From NCBI GenBank assembly GCA_947375135.1, contig CANCER010000033.1, forward strand, positions 1 to 37,092: DNA of 37,092 bases, in the 5' to 3' direction. This DNA comes from Comamonadaceae bacterium (GTDB taxonomy: Bacteria > Pseudomonadota > Gammaproteobacteria > Burkholderiales > Burkholderiaceae_C). Under the pieces are notes generated by a model. It was not told where the DNA came from. It made no database searches and worked only from the letters and a program-made list of their open reading frames with translations. Below are positions 1 through 7,514 of this stretch, in pieces; the first letter of the stretch is position 1, and every line of letters starts with the position of its first letter. Made by a program: the position numbers and the translations under genes.

Positions 1-850
1 CACCAATACCGCCTAGGTTGAGCGGGTGGTCCCAGGCCAGGGCGCTCTTGCCGCCGTGTGATTCGACCACCGGAATGCCGAACTGCTCCGCAAAGGCGCG
101 CAGACCATCGCAGGCCTGGCTGTAGAGCACGCCGCCACCGGCCACGATCATGGGTTGTTTCGCTGTCTTCAACAAAGCAGCGGCGCGCGTCAGCTCAAAG
201 GCATCGGCGGGCGGGCGGCGGAAGCGGATGACTTCCGGCGCAAAGAAGCTGACCGGGTAGTCATGTGCATGGGCCTGCACGTCTTGCGGCAGGGCCAGGC
301 AGACCGGGCCGCAGTTGGCCGGGTCGGTCATCACCTGGATGGCACGCGGCAGGGCTGTGAGCAACTGCTCGGGGCGGCTGATGCGGTCAAAGTAACGCGT
401 CACCGGGCGGAAGCAATCGTTGGCCGAGACATCACCTTGCTGAAAGCTTTCCACCTGCTGCAGCACCGGATCGGGCGCGCGCGTGGCAAAGGTATCGCCG
501 GGCAGCAGCAGCACCGGGATGCGGTTGACATGGGCCACGGCGGCTGCGGTGACCATGTTGGTGGCGCCGGGGCCAATGCTGGAGCTCACCGCCATCATGC
601 GCTGGCGCATATGCGCCTTGGCAAAGCCGATGGCCGCATGGGCCATGCCCTGCTCGTTGTGCGCGCGGAAGGTGGGCAGCGCTGCGCGCTCGGCCCAGAG
701 TGCCTCGCCCATGCCGGCCACATTGCCATGGCCGAAGATGGTGAACACGCCGCCGCAATAGGGCTGGATGCTGCCGTCTTCCATTTCCACGCGCAGCGCG
801 GCCAGGTATTTCACCAGGGCTTGGGCCATGGTCAGTCGAATCGTTGTCAT
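1..850 (-). CDS. iolD: IolD, 3D-(3,5/4)-trihydroxycyclohexane-1,2-dione hydrolase (partial, C-terminus off window)
   Basis: This is a thiamine-diphosphate-dependent enzyme of cytoplasmic myo-inositol catabolism that hydrolytically opens the cyclohexane-dione ring to 5-deoxy-glucuronate. The minus-strand frame is open from an ATG at 850 to the window edge, giving about 283 residues, the N-terminal part of a protein of about 620. The start has a good ribosome site (AGGAGAG about 9 nt upstream). The N-terminal TPP-enzyme fold is visible: YCGGVFTIFGHGNVAGMGEAL, then RAHNEQGMAHAA, whose Glu (about residue 66) is the expected cofactor-activating residue, then SIGPGATNMVTAAA and LLLPGDTF. It lies 24 bp downstream of iolC on the same strand, so the two are almost certainly co-transcribed. 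Acetolactate-synthase-type relatives share the fold, but the iolC neighbour and the sequence favour IolD. Confidence 0.93.
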   Translation of the reverse strand, partial: MTTIRLTMAQALVKYLAALRVEMEDGSIQPYCGGVFTIFGHGNVAGMGEALWAERAALPTFRAHNEQGMAHAAIGFAKAHMRQRMMAVSSSIGPGATNMVTAAAVAHVNRIPVLLLPGDTFATRAPDPVLQQVESFQQGDVSANDCFRPVTRYFDRISRPEQLLTALPRAIQVMTDPANCGPVCLALPQDVQAHAHDYPVSFFAPEVIRFRRPPADAFELTRAAALLKTAKQPMIVAGGGVLYSQACDGLRAFAEQFGIPVVESHGGKSALAWDHPLNLGGIG

Positions 851-874
851 GTTCTTGCTCTCTCCTGAAACTTT

Positions 875-2908
875 TTAAGCGACGGCGCGAACCATGCTGC
901 GGCGGTTGCGCCAGGCGTCCACCAGCACGGTGTAGTTGGCAGCCACGCGGCTGACGAATGTAGCGTCGTCCATCTCGCCGCGCAGCCACGCCAGCGATTC
1001 GTCCATCCACAGGCTGCGGCCCACCATAAAGCCCTTGACGATGGGGTTGGTGGCATTGCGAAAGCTGTCCACCAGATGCGGGATGGGCTGGTTCAGGCCG
1101 AGGATGACGGCACCGCGGCAATGCGGGTCGCGCTCCTCCACAAGCACCGCCAGACTATGCCAACCGGCAGCGCTCATGGGCGCCAGCTTCCACCACTCGG
1201 GCTTGACGCCGATGTTGTAGAAACGTTTGACGGCGCGCAGCACGGCCGCGTCTTCCTGGCCCGCGATGCTCAGCGCCTTGGGCAGGATGATTTCCAGCAA
1301 CAGCTCGTTGCCACTGGCGCGGGTGGCTTCCCACAGTTCCAGCACCTTCTGTTCCTGCTCCAGGCGCATTGCAAAGTGGTCGTCCGGGTGGTAATGCACC
1401 AGGCACTTCACCACCTGTTCGGTTGGCCAGTTAATGAGGGCGCTGCCGATGGAGCGCGTACCGTCAAAGCGCAGCGGGCGAGAGCCTGGCAACTCCACCG
1501 GACGCCCCACCCACCAGCCACGCCCGGTGGCGCTGGCCAGGGCATCGCGGCCGTAGTCGCCACCGTCGATCAGCACGCCGGTCTGGCCCTGCATCTGGCG
1601 GCTGGTCTCTACCTGTGCTGCGGCTTGTACCAGCAGCTTCTTGAGTGCGGGGATGCGGGAGTCGAGACGTCCGCCGGGCCGCCCCAAGGACGACTGCTCC
1701 CCCTCGGGGGGCAGCGAACCACACGAAGTGGGGAGCGTGGGGGCCATTGCTTCGGCTTCACGCGCCATGTCATAGAACTGGCTTCGGTGGTCAAAGGCCA
1801 TGACGCAGAGTTCGTCCCACTGCGGGCGCGCCGTGGTGACGCGGTGCAGATGGGCGAGTTGCTGGTCCGCATCCACCTTGGGGTTGCGGCTGCCGCTGAA
1901 CCAGTGCGCCAGTTCGGTGGGCGTGGGCATGGCGGCCGAGCAGGCGTGGCGCGACACCACGATGGCACCACAGGCATTGGCAATCTTCGTGGATTCGGCC
2001 CAGTCCTTGCCCTGCAGCAGCGTAGCCATCAGGCCGGACAAAAATGCGTCACCGGCACCCAGCACGTTGAGCACTTCGACGCGCTCACCGCGGTAGGTGG
2101 TGGCATCGTCAATATGGGCGGGAATGTCACCCTCAATCACGCAGCAACCCAATGCGCCGCGCTTCACCACCAGCGTGGCCTTAGTCAAAGCGCGCACCGC
2201 CTTCAGGCTGGCGATGAGGTCGCCGCTCACACCGCCGGCGATAAAGAACTCTTCTTCCGTGCCCACCAGCAGATCGAAGTGCGGCAGCATTTCCTGCAAC
2301 TGCTGCGTCACATGGGCATCCGCCACATAGCGGTTCTCGCCAGCGCCGCGCGATGTCAGGCCCCACAGCACCGGGCGGTAGTCGATGTCCAGCACGCGCA
2401 CCACGCCATGCTGGGCGGCGTAGTCCAAGGCCGTCTGCGAGGCTTTGCGGGTGGTGGGGGTGGAGAGGTGCGTGCCGGTAATGGCCAGGGCGCGGCATTG
2501 GGCGATGAAGGCTTCGTCAATCAGCGCGGCGTCCACCGCCATGTCGGCACAGTTTTCGCGCACAAACAGCAGGGGGAAGGTGTCGCGGTCCTTCAGGCCC
2601 AGCAGCACCAGGGCCGTCAGGCGCTCGGGGTCGATCTGCACCTGCGAGGTGTTGCAGCCCTCGGCTTCCAGCGTTTGGGTGAGAAAGCGGCCCATCTGCT
2701 CGTCGCCCACACGGGCAATCATGGCGCTGCGCAGGCCCAGGCGGGCCACGCCAAAGGCCAGGTTGCCCGAGCTGCCGCCCAGGTACTTGGCCATGGAGCG
2801 GGCGTCTTCCAGCTTGGCGCCGAATTGCTGCGCATACAGGTCCACCGCCAGGCGCCCCAGGCAGGCCAGGTCGTAACTGCGACCGGAAGGGAAATTCAAG
2901 GTACTCAT
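875..2908 (-). CDS. iolC: IolC, 5-dehydro-2-deoxygluconokinase fused to DUF2090 (aldolase-like) domain
   Basis: A 677-residue fusion in the inositol pathway. Residues about 1-335 form a PfkB/ribokinase-type kinase, with GGSSGNLAFGVARLG near the N-terminus and the catalytic NVLGAGDAF (Asp about 287), which phosphorylates 5-dehydro-2-deoxy-gluconate. Residues about 360-670 match the DUF2090 domain (CVMAFDHRSQFYDMA, LIDGGDYGRDAL, HYHPDD, ARGFMVGRS-type end), thought to be the next, aldolase-like step. This fusion is the usual proteobacterial form. An oddity is that residues about 389-414 (1667-1743) are encoded by a REP-like palindromic DNA element inserted in frame between MAREAEAMAP and SRIPALKKLL, inside the DUF2090 domain. 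The frame stays open, so the protein may be functional with a surface insertion. The start at 2908 has a modest ribosome site (GGAACG). It is followed at 24 bp by iolD. Confidence 0.93.
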   Translation of the reverse strand: MSTLNFPSGRSYDLACLGRLAVDLYAQQFGAKLEDARSMAKYLGGSSGNLAFGVARLGLRSAMIARVGDEQMGRFLTQTLEAEGCNTSQVQIDPERLTALVLLGLKDRDTFPLLFVRENCADMAVDAALIDEAFIAQCRALAITGTHLSTPTTRKASQTALDYAAQHGVVRVLDIDYRPVLWGLTSRGAGENRYVADAHVTQQLQEMLPHFDLLVGTEEEFFIAGGVSGDLIASLKAVRALTKATLVVKRGALGCCVIEGDIPAHIDDATTYRGERVEVLNVLGAGDAFLSGLMATLLQGKDWAESTKIANACGAIVVSRHACSAAMPTPTELAHWFSGSRNPKVDADQQLAHLHRVTTARPQWDELCVMAFDHRSQFYDMAREAEAMAPTLPTSCGSLPPEGEQSSLGRPGGRLDSRIPALKKLLVQAAAQVETSRQMQGQTGVLIDGGDYGRDALASATGRGWWVGRPVELPGSRPLRFDGTRSIGSALINWPTEQVVKCLVHYHPDDHFAMRLEQEQKVLELWEATRASGNELLLEIILPKALSIAGQEDAAVLRAVKRFYNIGVKPEWWKLAPMSAAGWHSLAVLVEERDPHCRGAVILGLNQPIPHLVDSFRNATNPIVKGFMVGRSLWMDESLAWLRGEMDDATFVSRVAANYTVLVDAWRNRRSMVRAVA
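1667..1743. repeat. REP-like palindromic element inside iolC
   Basis: A stretch of stacked short inverted repeats: CGTCC (1668-1672) pairs with GGACG (1688-1692), CCCCC (1699-1703) with GGGGG (1706-1710) around TC, and CCAC (1719-1722) with GTGG (1728-1731) around ACGAA. From memory, this composition resembles the abundant intergenic palindromic repeats of Comamonadaceae genomes, normally found between genes. Here it contributes about 25 in-frame codons to iolC (CGSLPPEGEQSSLGRPGG). No second copy is seen in this window, so the assignment as a repeat family is from recall, not from comparison within the window. Confidence 0.6.
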
Positions 2909-3021
2909 AGCGAGCGTTCCATCAAAAGTAGTAAATCGAGAGTCGCTGGGCTGGTCCGAAGGGTGGCATGCAAAACGCTGCCGACGGGCTTGCAGGCCCG
3001 GTTGGCCGAATGGTAATTGTA

Positions 3022-3037
3022 AAGAAAAACTTTTCTT
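3022..3037. promoter_or_regulatory. A/T-rich palindrome 1 upstream of iolC (candidate operator)
   Basis: AAGAAAAACTTTTCTT has perfect 7-bp arms around AC. Together with the palindrome at 3052-3065, whose centre is 29 bp (nearly three helical turns) away, it lies 115-160 bp upstream of the iolC start. Both share the GAAAA/TTTTC half-site. A regulator of inositol genes (IolR/RpiR-like or LacI-like) is a reasonable guess; no regulator gene is in view. Confidence 0.45.
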
Positions 3038-3051
3038 GCGTCTAATTGCTT

Positions 3052-3065
3052 AGAAAATATTTTCT
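3052..3065. promoter_or_regulatory. A/T-rich palindrome 2 upstream of iolC (candidate operator)
   Basis: AGAAAATATTTTCT is a perfect 14-bp palindrome sharing the half-site of the element at 3022-3037. It sits between iolC (minus) and the ABC permease remnant (plus). It may originally have served a divergent inositol transporter operon as well as iolCD. Confidence 0.45.
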
Positions 3066-3109
3066 TTTTTGGAGAAATTTTGACTGTATGAGGCCCGTGT
3101 TGCAAAAAA

Positions 3110-3320
3110 TCGGCGTGGCCTTCGTGGCTTCCGATGCAAAAGTCTCCGGCATGGGCGTGATGTACGCGCTGGATGCCATTGCTGCCATGGTGATCGGCGG
3201 CACCTCATTGGTCGGTGGTCTGGGCCGCGTCACCGGTACCGTCATCGGCGTGCTGATCCTGGGCGAGATGATGTCGGGCTTCATCCGCATCGACGCCTAC
3301 TACCAGCAGATGGCTAAGTT
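3110..3320 (+). pseudogene. Remnant of a sugar/inositol ABC transporter permease
   Basis: The plus-strand reading from about 3110 to 3320 encodes YALDAIAAMVIGGTSLVGG, then LGRVTGTVIGVLILGEMMSG and RIDAYYQQMAK. This is the characteristic segment near the C-terminus of RbsC/XylH/IatP-type permeases (consensus ELDAIAAVVIGGTSLSGG). Only about 60 of roughly 330 residues remain. The 5' three quarters are missing, and after QQMAK the frame runs into the stop-codon end of the convergent oxygenase gene (3314-3316) and stops at 3333. It lies next to iolCD, so it was probably part of an inositol transporter lost by deletion. A 95-codon open frame spans it, but I see no support for a functional protein. 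Confidence 0.7.
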
Positions 3321-4093
3321 GCCCCGTACATGACGTTGATGCGGGCCACGTACTTCGACACCGCACCCTGCACGCGGCAGCCGATGTGGCGCACCGAATG
3401 CGGCCCGAAGCCGTGACGAAAAAACAGTGCCGATCCCTTGCGCGGCTGCACATCCACGGCGCTGCCATCGGGACGGAACAAACGGGTGTTGCCGCCCTGC
3501 ACTCCGTCCTGCGGGCCATTCAGGTAGAGCAGCATGGTCAAGCCCGAATGCACACTTTGTGGCCACTCCAGCATGTGCGTGCGATCCTCGCTCAGGCCAT
3601 AGCCGGGCCAGCTGCCATCGGTATGGATGTTGAACACATCGTTATCGTCGTAGCGGTACATATTGAGTCGGTGGCTCAGGGCCGCAAACAAGGGTGCGCC
3701 GTCCAGTGTCTGTGGAAGCAGATGGGCCATGCGTTCGAAAATGGGCTGCATCAAGTCTGAATCGGCCACCCAGTGCATCGACTTGTTCATACGCATGCCC
3801 GGCGGTGTGGAGATGCCGGGCGCTTCCTCGCGGTAACCCATGCGTTCCGATGCGGCCACGATAGCGTCTGCCTCCTCATGGGTCACCACCTGGTCGATCA
3901 CAAAGGCCAGCAAACCGCCCAGGCCAATGTCCATGCGGGTGGGATGCATCGGCACATGGGCATCCAGGCGCAAGGCGGCCGGGGTTTGAATGAATGCATG
4001 CACCGGCGTCATGGGCACCACACCGCCCATGGGCAGCGAGCCCGGCAAATGGGCTACCGCCTGGTGCGCAGGCCAGGACCGGGCCTCGTCCAT
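3314..4093 (-). CDS. 2-oxoglutarate/Fe(II)-dependent oxygenase, prolyl-4-hydroxylase-like
   Basis: The protein is 259 residues from the ATG at 4093, which has GGTGAAAGAAAG upstream. The frame is open further, to 4147, but that would overlap the preceding gene and has no better ribosome site. The double-stranded beta-helix metal site is visible as HTDG (His157, Asp159), with the distal histidine in FGPHSVRH (His232 or His236) and an Arg nearby for 2-oxoglutarate. The segment NMYRYDDNDVFNIHTDG is typical of the P4H-like 2OG-Fe(II) superfamily. The substrate is unknown; it could be a protein side chain or a small molecule. No signal peptide is evident, so it is likely cytoplasmic. It is the last gene of the tight minus-strand cluster, 20 bp after a glyoxalase gene. 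Its end abuts the permease remnant. Confidence 0.82.
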   Translation of the reverse strand: MDEARSWPAHQAVAHLPGSLPMGGVVPMTPVHAFIQTPAALRLDAHVPMHPTRMDIGLGGLLAFVIDQVVTHEEADAIVAASERMGYREEAPGISTPPGMRMNKSMHWVADSDLMQPIFERMAHLLPQTLDGAPLFAALSHRLNMYRYDDNDVFNIHTDGSWPGYGLSEDRTHMLEWPQSVHSGLTMLLYLNGPQDGVQGGNTRLFRPDGSAVDVQPRKGSALFFRHGFGPHSVRHIGCRVQGAVSKYVARINVMYGAT

Positions 4094-4113
4094 ACAACTT
4101 TCTTTCACCCTTC

Positions 4114-4533
4114 TCACCACGTTCCCTGGTTGGGCATGGAAGCCCATGGTGGGGCAGGCGGCAGCGGGCCGCCGCGCTGCAAGAGTTCAATCGAAATGCC
4201 ATCGGGCGAGCGCACAAAGGCCATATAGCCGTCGCGCGGGGGGCGCAAGATGTCAACGCCATGCGCCTGCAGCCGGGCGCACAGCGCATAGATGTTGTCC
4301 ACCTGGTAGGCCAGGTGACCGAAGTTGCGGCCGCCCGTGTAGTCCTGCGGGTCCCAGTTGTGGGTCAGCTCCACCTGCGCACTGCTGTCCCCTGGTGCCG
4401 CCAGAAAGGCCAGGGTGTAGCGCCCGCCGGGAAAGTCCTGGCGGTGCAGCATCTCCAGGCCCAGCGCGTCCCGGTAGAAGCGCAGCGACGCGTCCATATC
4501 GGTGACACGCACCATGGTGTGCAAATATTTCAT
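4114..4533 (-). CDS. Glyoxalase I-like VOC protein (short type)
   Basis: A 139-residue vicinal-oxygen-chelate protein of lactoylglutathione lyase size. The four metal-ligand positions of glyoxalase I are all present: His in YLHTMVRV, Glu in VELTHNWD, His in NFGHLAYQV and Glu in SPDGISIELL. The expected reaction is isomerisation of the methylglyoxal-glutathione hemithioacetal to S-lactoylglutathione in the cytoplasm. It starts 9 bp after the cytochrome c gene and is followed at 20 bp by the 2OG oxygenase, so it is operonic. A second, longer glyoxalase (4872-5408) lies two genes upstream, so this is not a simple housekeeping gloA. It could act on another alpha-oxo-aldehyde conjugate. Confidence 0.87.
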   Translation of the reverse strand: MKYLHTMVRVTDMDASLRFYRDALGLEMLHRQDFPGGRYTLAFLAAPGDSSAQVELTHNWDPQDYTGGRNFGHLAYQVDNIYALCARLQAHGVDILRPPRDGYMAFVRSPDGISIELLQRGGPLPPAPPWASMPNQGTW

Positions 4534-4542
4534 ACCAGCCGC

Positions 4543-4875
4543 CTACTTCAAACCCAGAATCCAGGAGGCGAGTTTCTTCAGATCGGCTGCGGAGAGCTGG
4601 GGGTGCGGCGGCATGGGCGCTTCGCCCCACTTCCCGGCGCTGCCCATGCGGATACTGGTTTGCACCTGCTCCAGCGCATCGCTCTGGCCGGCGTACTTGG
4701 CAGCAACATCCTTGTAGGCCGGGCCCACCAGCTTGCTGGCAACACTGTGGCAGCCCAGGCAGGCGTTCTTGCGGGCCAGTGCTTCATTGGCGTGCGCAGT
4801 GGCATGAAAAGCAGCCAGCACAGCCAGCACTTGCGCGGTGTACAGGCAAAGGTTTCGCACGCGATTCACGTTCAA
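4543..4875 (-). CDS. Class I monohaem cytochrome c
   Basis: A 110-residue protein with an N-terminal hydrophobic signal (LCLYTAQVLAVLAAFHATAHA), a single CxxCH haem site (CLGCH) shortly after it, and a likely methionine axial ligand in GEAPMPPHP near the C-terminus. This is the arrangement of cytochrome c551/c8-type periplasmic electron carriers. Its start overlaps the end of the upstream glyoxalase gene by 4 bp (ATGA), so translation is coupled. Given the GMC dehydrogenase and its small subunit three and four genes upstream, and the absence of the usual multihaem cytochrome subunit there, it is a plausible electron acceptor for that dehydrogenase. This last point is inference from context. 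Confidence 0.9.
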   Translation of the reverse strand: MNVNRVRNLCLYTAQVLAVLAAFHATAHANEALARKNACLGCHSVASKLVGPAYKDVAAKYAGQSDALEQVQTSIRMGSAGKWGEAPMPPHPQLSAADLKKLASWILGLK

Positions 4876-5408
4876 CGCCCCAGTTGGGTTAAGCGCGCGG
4901 GCTCAACGATTTCAATCCAGTAGCCATCGGGGTCTTTGATAAAGGCGACATCTTTCATCTTGCCCTGGTCAGGGCGTTTGACGTAGGTGACCTGGTTTTC
5001 GTCAAACCATTTCACCGCGGTATCCAGATCCGGGACCGAAAAGCAGATATGGCCAAAGCCCTGGGGCTTCGCATTGCCATCGTGGTACTTGAAGTCCGGG
5101 TCGGTCTCAGTACCCCAGTTATGGGTAAGTTCCAGAATGCCGCGCTGGCTGAAGGTCCAGGCGGTGCGGTCGCCTGCGTCCTCGGGCACGGTAGTACCTT
5201 CAATGGGACGGTGCAGAAAGTACAGCGAGAACTTCATCTCCGGGAAGTCAAGCTTGCGCAAGAGGCGCATGCCCATCACGCGGGTGTAGAAGTCGAGCGC
5301 AATCTGCGGGTCCTTGACACGCAGCATGCTGTGGTTGAACAAAAAACCACGGGTGGCATCCGATACGGTTTCGCTGACGCCAGGATAGGTTTCGGTGACG
5401 AATGGCAT
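4872..5408 (-). CDS. gloA: Lactoylglutathione lyase (glyoxalase I, long type)
   Basis: A 178-residue protein whose length and N-terminal extension (FLFNHSMLRVKDP after about 25 residues) match the longer zinc-type glyoxalase I found in eukaryotes and in some Pseudomonas and beta-proteobacteria. Metal ligands appear at His in FNHSMLRV, Glu in ILELTHNWG, His in GFGHICFSV and Glu in DPDGYWIEI. It should detoxify methylglyoxal as the glutathione hemithioacetal. The gene overlaps the cytochrome c gene by 4 bp. It is 83 bp downstream of the ribbon-helix-helix gene, a gap containing a GC hairpin (CCCCGGC 5445-5451, GCCGGGG 5465-5471) that may separate or stabilise the two messages. Confidence 0.9.
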   Translation of the reverse strand: MPFVTETYPGVSETVSDATRGFLFNHSMLRVKDPQIALDFYTRVMGMRLLRKLDFPEMKFSLYFLHRPIEGTTVPEDAGDRTAWTFSQRGILELTHNWGTETDPDFKYHDGNAKPQGFGHICFSVPDLDTAVKWFDENQVTYVKRPDQGKMKDVAFIKDPDGYWIEIVEPARLTQLGR

Positions 5409-5491
5409 ATCAAAAAGTTGTTTGAAAGTGAGTGAGGAATACCGCCCCGGCCTGCTGTGCGCACGCCGGGGGGCTGCGATAGACAGCTGAA

Positions 5492-5878
5492 CTACCTGCC
5501 CACCGCGACCAAGGACTTTGGGTCGGCATCGCGTGCGGTCACGCGCGCAACCGTGGGCAAAACGGTGATGCTGGCACCAGCCTCCTGCGTTGCCTCAATG
5601 CGTTTTTCCATCGCTACCAGGCTGCGGTGCAGATAGCGCATGCTGGTGACCCGAAGGAACGAGGCAAAGTTGGGCACTTCGCCGCGATGGGCAAGCACTT
5701 CGTCATGGAACTGCGCGATGAGGGCGTTGGTGGTACAGCCCTCGTCTTCGGCCATTTCCGCCAGGATGTCCCACACCATGTTTTCCAGTCGGATGCTGGT
5801 CAGCACGTTGCGGATGCGAACCGTGCGCGAACGCTGCTCGTACTGGATGGGGTCCGCTTTGACAAAGTATTCACACAT
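5492..5878 (-). CDS. Ribbon-helix-helix domain protein
   Basis: The start is put at 5878 because GGAG sits about 8 nt upstream; the upstream in-frame extension to 5896 lacks a site. The 128-residue product reads TVRIRNVLTSIRLENMVWDILAEMAEDEGCTTNALIAQF, a beta strand followed by two helices of the ribbon-helix-helix fold (RHH_4-like family), then FASFLRVTSMRYLHR. Homologues are sometimes mislabelled aryl-sulfate sulfotransferase. The family is thought to bind DNA, so it could regulate the surrounding redox cluster. It lies 35 bp downstream of the GMC dehydrogenase and is likely in the same transcript. Confidence 0.8.
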   Translation of the reverse strand: MCEYFVKADPIQYEQRSRTVRIRNVLTSIRLENMVWDILAEMAEDEGCTTNALIAQFHDEVLAHRGEVPNFASFLRVTSMRYLHRSLVAMEKRIEATQEAGASITVLPTVARVTARDADPKSLVAVGR

Positions 5879-5913
5879 AGTCCGCTCCGGTGGCAATTGG
5901 CATCTGGGTTGAC

Positions 5914-7482
5914 TTAGATGGCACGCTCGGTCATCTGCTGCGCAATGTACTCAGCCTGTCGGATGGCCAGGGTCACGATGGTGAGCGTGGGGTTCTCTGC
6001 GCCACCGGTGGTGAACTGGCTACCGTCGCTAATGAACAGGTTGGGGATGTCGTGCGTTTGACCGTATTTATTCACAACACCGTCTTCAGGCCTGGCACTC
6101 ATGCGACAGGTTCCCATGTTGTGGGTGCTGGGGTAAGGCGGCGTGCGGAAGGTCTTGATGGCACCGGCAGCCTGGTAAATCCGTTCGCCCTGGGTGAAGG
6201 CGTGGTTGCGCATGGCGATGTCGTTGTCATGGTCGTCGAAGTGCACATTGGGTGCGTAGTTGCCCCACTGGTCCTTGACGTTGGTGTTCAGTGTGACCCG
6301 GTTGGTTTCGCGCGGCATGTCTTCACCCACCAGCCACATACCGGCCAGATTGGTGTAGTGGTCCATCCACCAGGAGAAGTCGGCACCCCAGGCGCCCGGG
6401 TTCAGGAAGGCGGCCATGAAAGGCACGCCCAGGGAGAGGGTTTCCAGCTCGTAGCCACCCACAAAACCGCGCTTGGGGTTGTGGCCCGCTTCGTCACGCA
6501 CGATACCGGCCATGGTGGTACCGCGGTACATGTGCACCGGGTTCTTGAAGGCGGCGTAGACCGAGCCGGTCATGTGGCGCATGTAGTTACGGCCCACCTG
6601 ACCGGAGGAGTTGGCCAGGCCATCCTTGAACATATTGGAAGCCGACAGCAGCAGCAAGCGCGGCGTTTCGATGGAGTTGCCGGCCACGCAGACGATACGG
6701 GCTTTCTGGCGCTGTTCCTTGCCATCCTTGTCAAAGTACACCACGCCGGTGACCTTGCCGGACGCGTTGTGCTCGATGCGCGACACATGCGACTGGGCGC
6801 GGATTTCAAAGTTGCCAGTGGCTTCGGCCTTGGGGATCTCGGTGTAGAGGGTGGACCACTTGGCGCCGCTCTTGCAGCCCTGGAAGCAGAAGCCCAACTG
6901 CATGCAGCGGCCACGGCCATCGCGCGGCTGGCTGTTGATGGCCATACGGCCGGTGTGCACTTCCTTATAACCCAGCTTGCTGGCGCCGGCGTGCATGACC
7001 TTGAAGTTGTTGTTACCGGGCAGGCCGGGAATGCCATTGGTGCGGGTCACGCCCATTTTGTCTTCGGCCTTGGCATAGTAGGGCTCCAGGTCTTTGAGGG
7101 TAATAGGCCAGTTCAACAGGTTGGCGCCTTTGACTTCGCCGTACTCGGTCTTCACGCGGAACTCGTGCTCCTGGAAGCGCAGCGAAGCACCTGCCCAGTG
7201 GGTGGTGGTGCCGCCCACGGTCTTGCAGATCCAGGCCGGCAGACCGGCAAAGTCCTTGGCCACGCGCCAGGAGCCGGAGGTGGTGCGTTTGTCCAGCCAG
7301 GCCAGTTGGCTGAAGGACTTCCACTCGTCGTTGATGAAGGAAGCGCTGGACTGCCTGGCACCCGCCTCCAGCACGACCACTTTGATGCCCTTCTGGCAGA
7401 GCTCATTGGCCAGCGTGCCACCACCGGCACCGGAACCAATCACAACGACGACAGAGTCGTCAGAAAAATCAAATTTCGCCAT
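5914..7482 (-). CDS. GMC family FAD-dependent oxidoreductase (gluconate/sugar dehydrogenase large subunit type)
   Basis: A 522-residue protein from the ATG at 7482, which has AGGAGAA 7 nt upstream. An open extension to 7566 would run through the upstream gap and is rejected. The N-terminal FAD-binding fold VVVVIGSGAGGGTLANELCQKG is followed by the GMC features GGTTTHWAGASLRF and CVAGNSIETPRLLLLS, and by a C-terminal THNMGTCRMS and SDGSQFTTGGAENPTLTIV, the region carrying the usual catalytic His/Asn pair. It has no signal peptide of its own. In related FAD dehydrogenases the catalytic subunit is exported with a Tat-signal small subunit, and exactly such a gene precedes it by 32 bp. The substrate is probably a sugar, polyol or aldonate and cannot be fixed from the sequence. 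Confidence 0.9.
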   Translation of the reverse strand: MAKFDFSDDSVVVVIGSGAGGGTLANELCQKGIKVVVLEAGARQSSASFINDEWKSFSQLAWLDKRTTSGSWRVAKDFAGLPAWICKTVGGTTTHWAGASLRFQEHEFRVKTEYGEVKGANLLNWPITLKDLEPYYAKAEDKMGVTRTNGIPGLPGNNNFKVMHAGASKLGYKEVHTGRMAINSQPRDGRGRCMQLGFCFQGCKSGAKWSTLYTEIPKAEATGNFEIRAQSHVSRIEHNASGKVTGVVYFDKDGKEQRQKARIVCVAGNSIETPRLLLLSASNMFKDGLANSSGQVGRNYMRHMTGSVYAAFKNPVHMYRGTTMAGIVRDEAGHNPKRGFVGGYELETLSLGVPFMAAFLNPGAWGADFSWWMDHYTNLAGMWLVGEDMPRETNRVTLNTNVKDQWGNYAPNVHFDDHDNDIAMRNHAFTQGERIYQAAGAIKTFRTPPYPSTHNMGTCRMSARPEDGVVNKYGQTHDIPNLFISDGSQFTTGGAENPTLTIVTLAIRQAEYIAQQMTERAI

Positions 7483-7514
7483 GGTGTTCTCCTGAATGTA
7501 TTGAATGCATGCAA

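Noticed and set aside
441..453. TGAAAGCTTTCCA, resembling the LacI operator
   Set aside because: It lies inside the iolD coding region, lacks the central CG of the regulon palindrome and has an imperfect arm; likely chance.
1076..3016. A 646-codon plus-strand open frame opposite iolC
   Set aside because: Shadow of iolC: His/Gln/Gly/Ala-rich low-complexity translation with no domain, typical of the antisense of a GC-rich gene.
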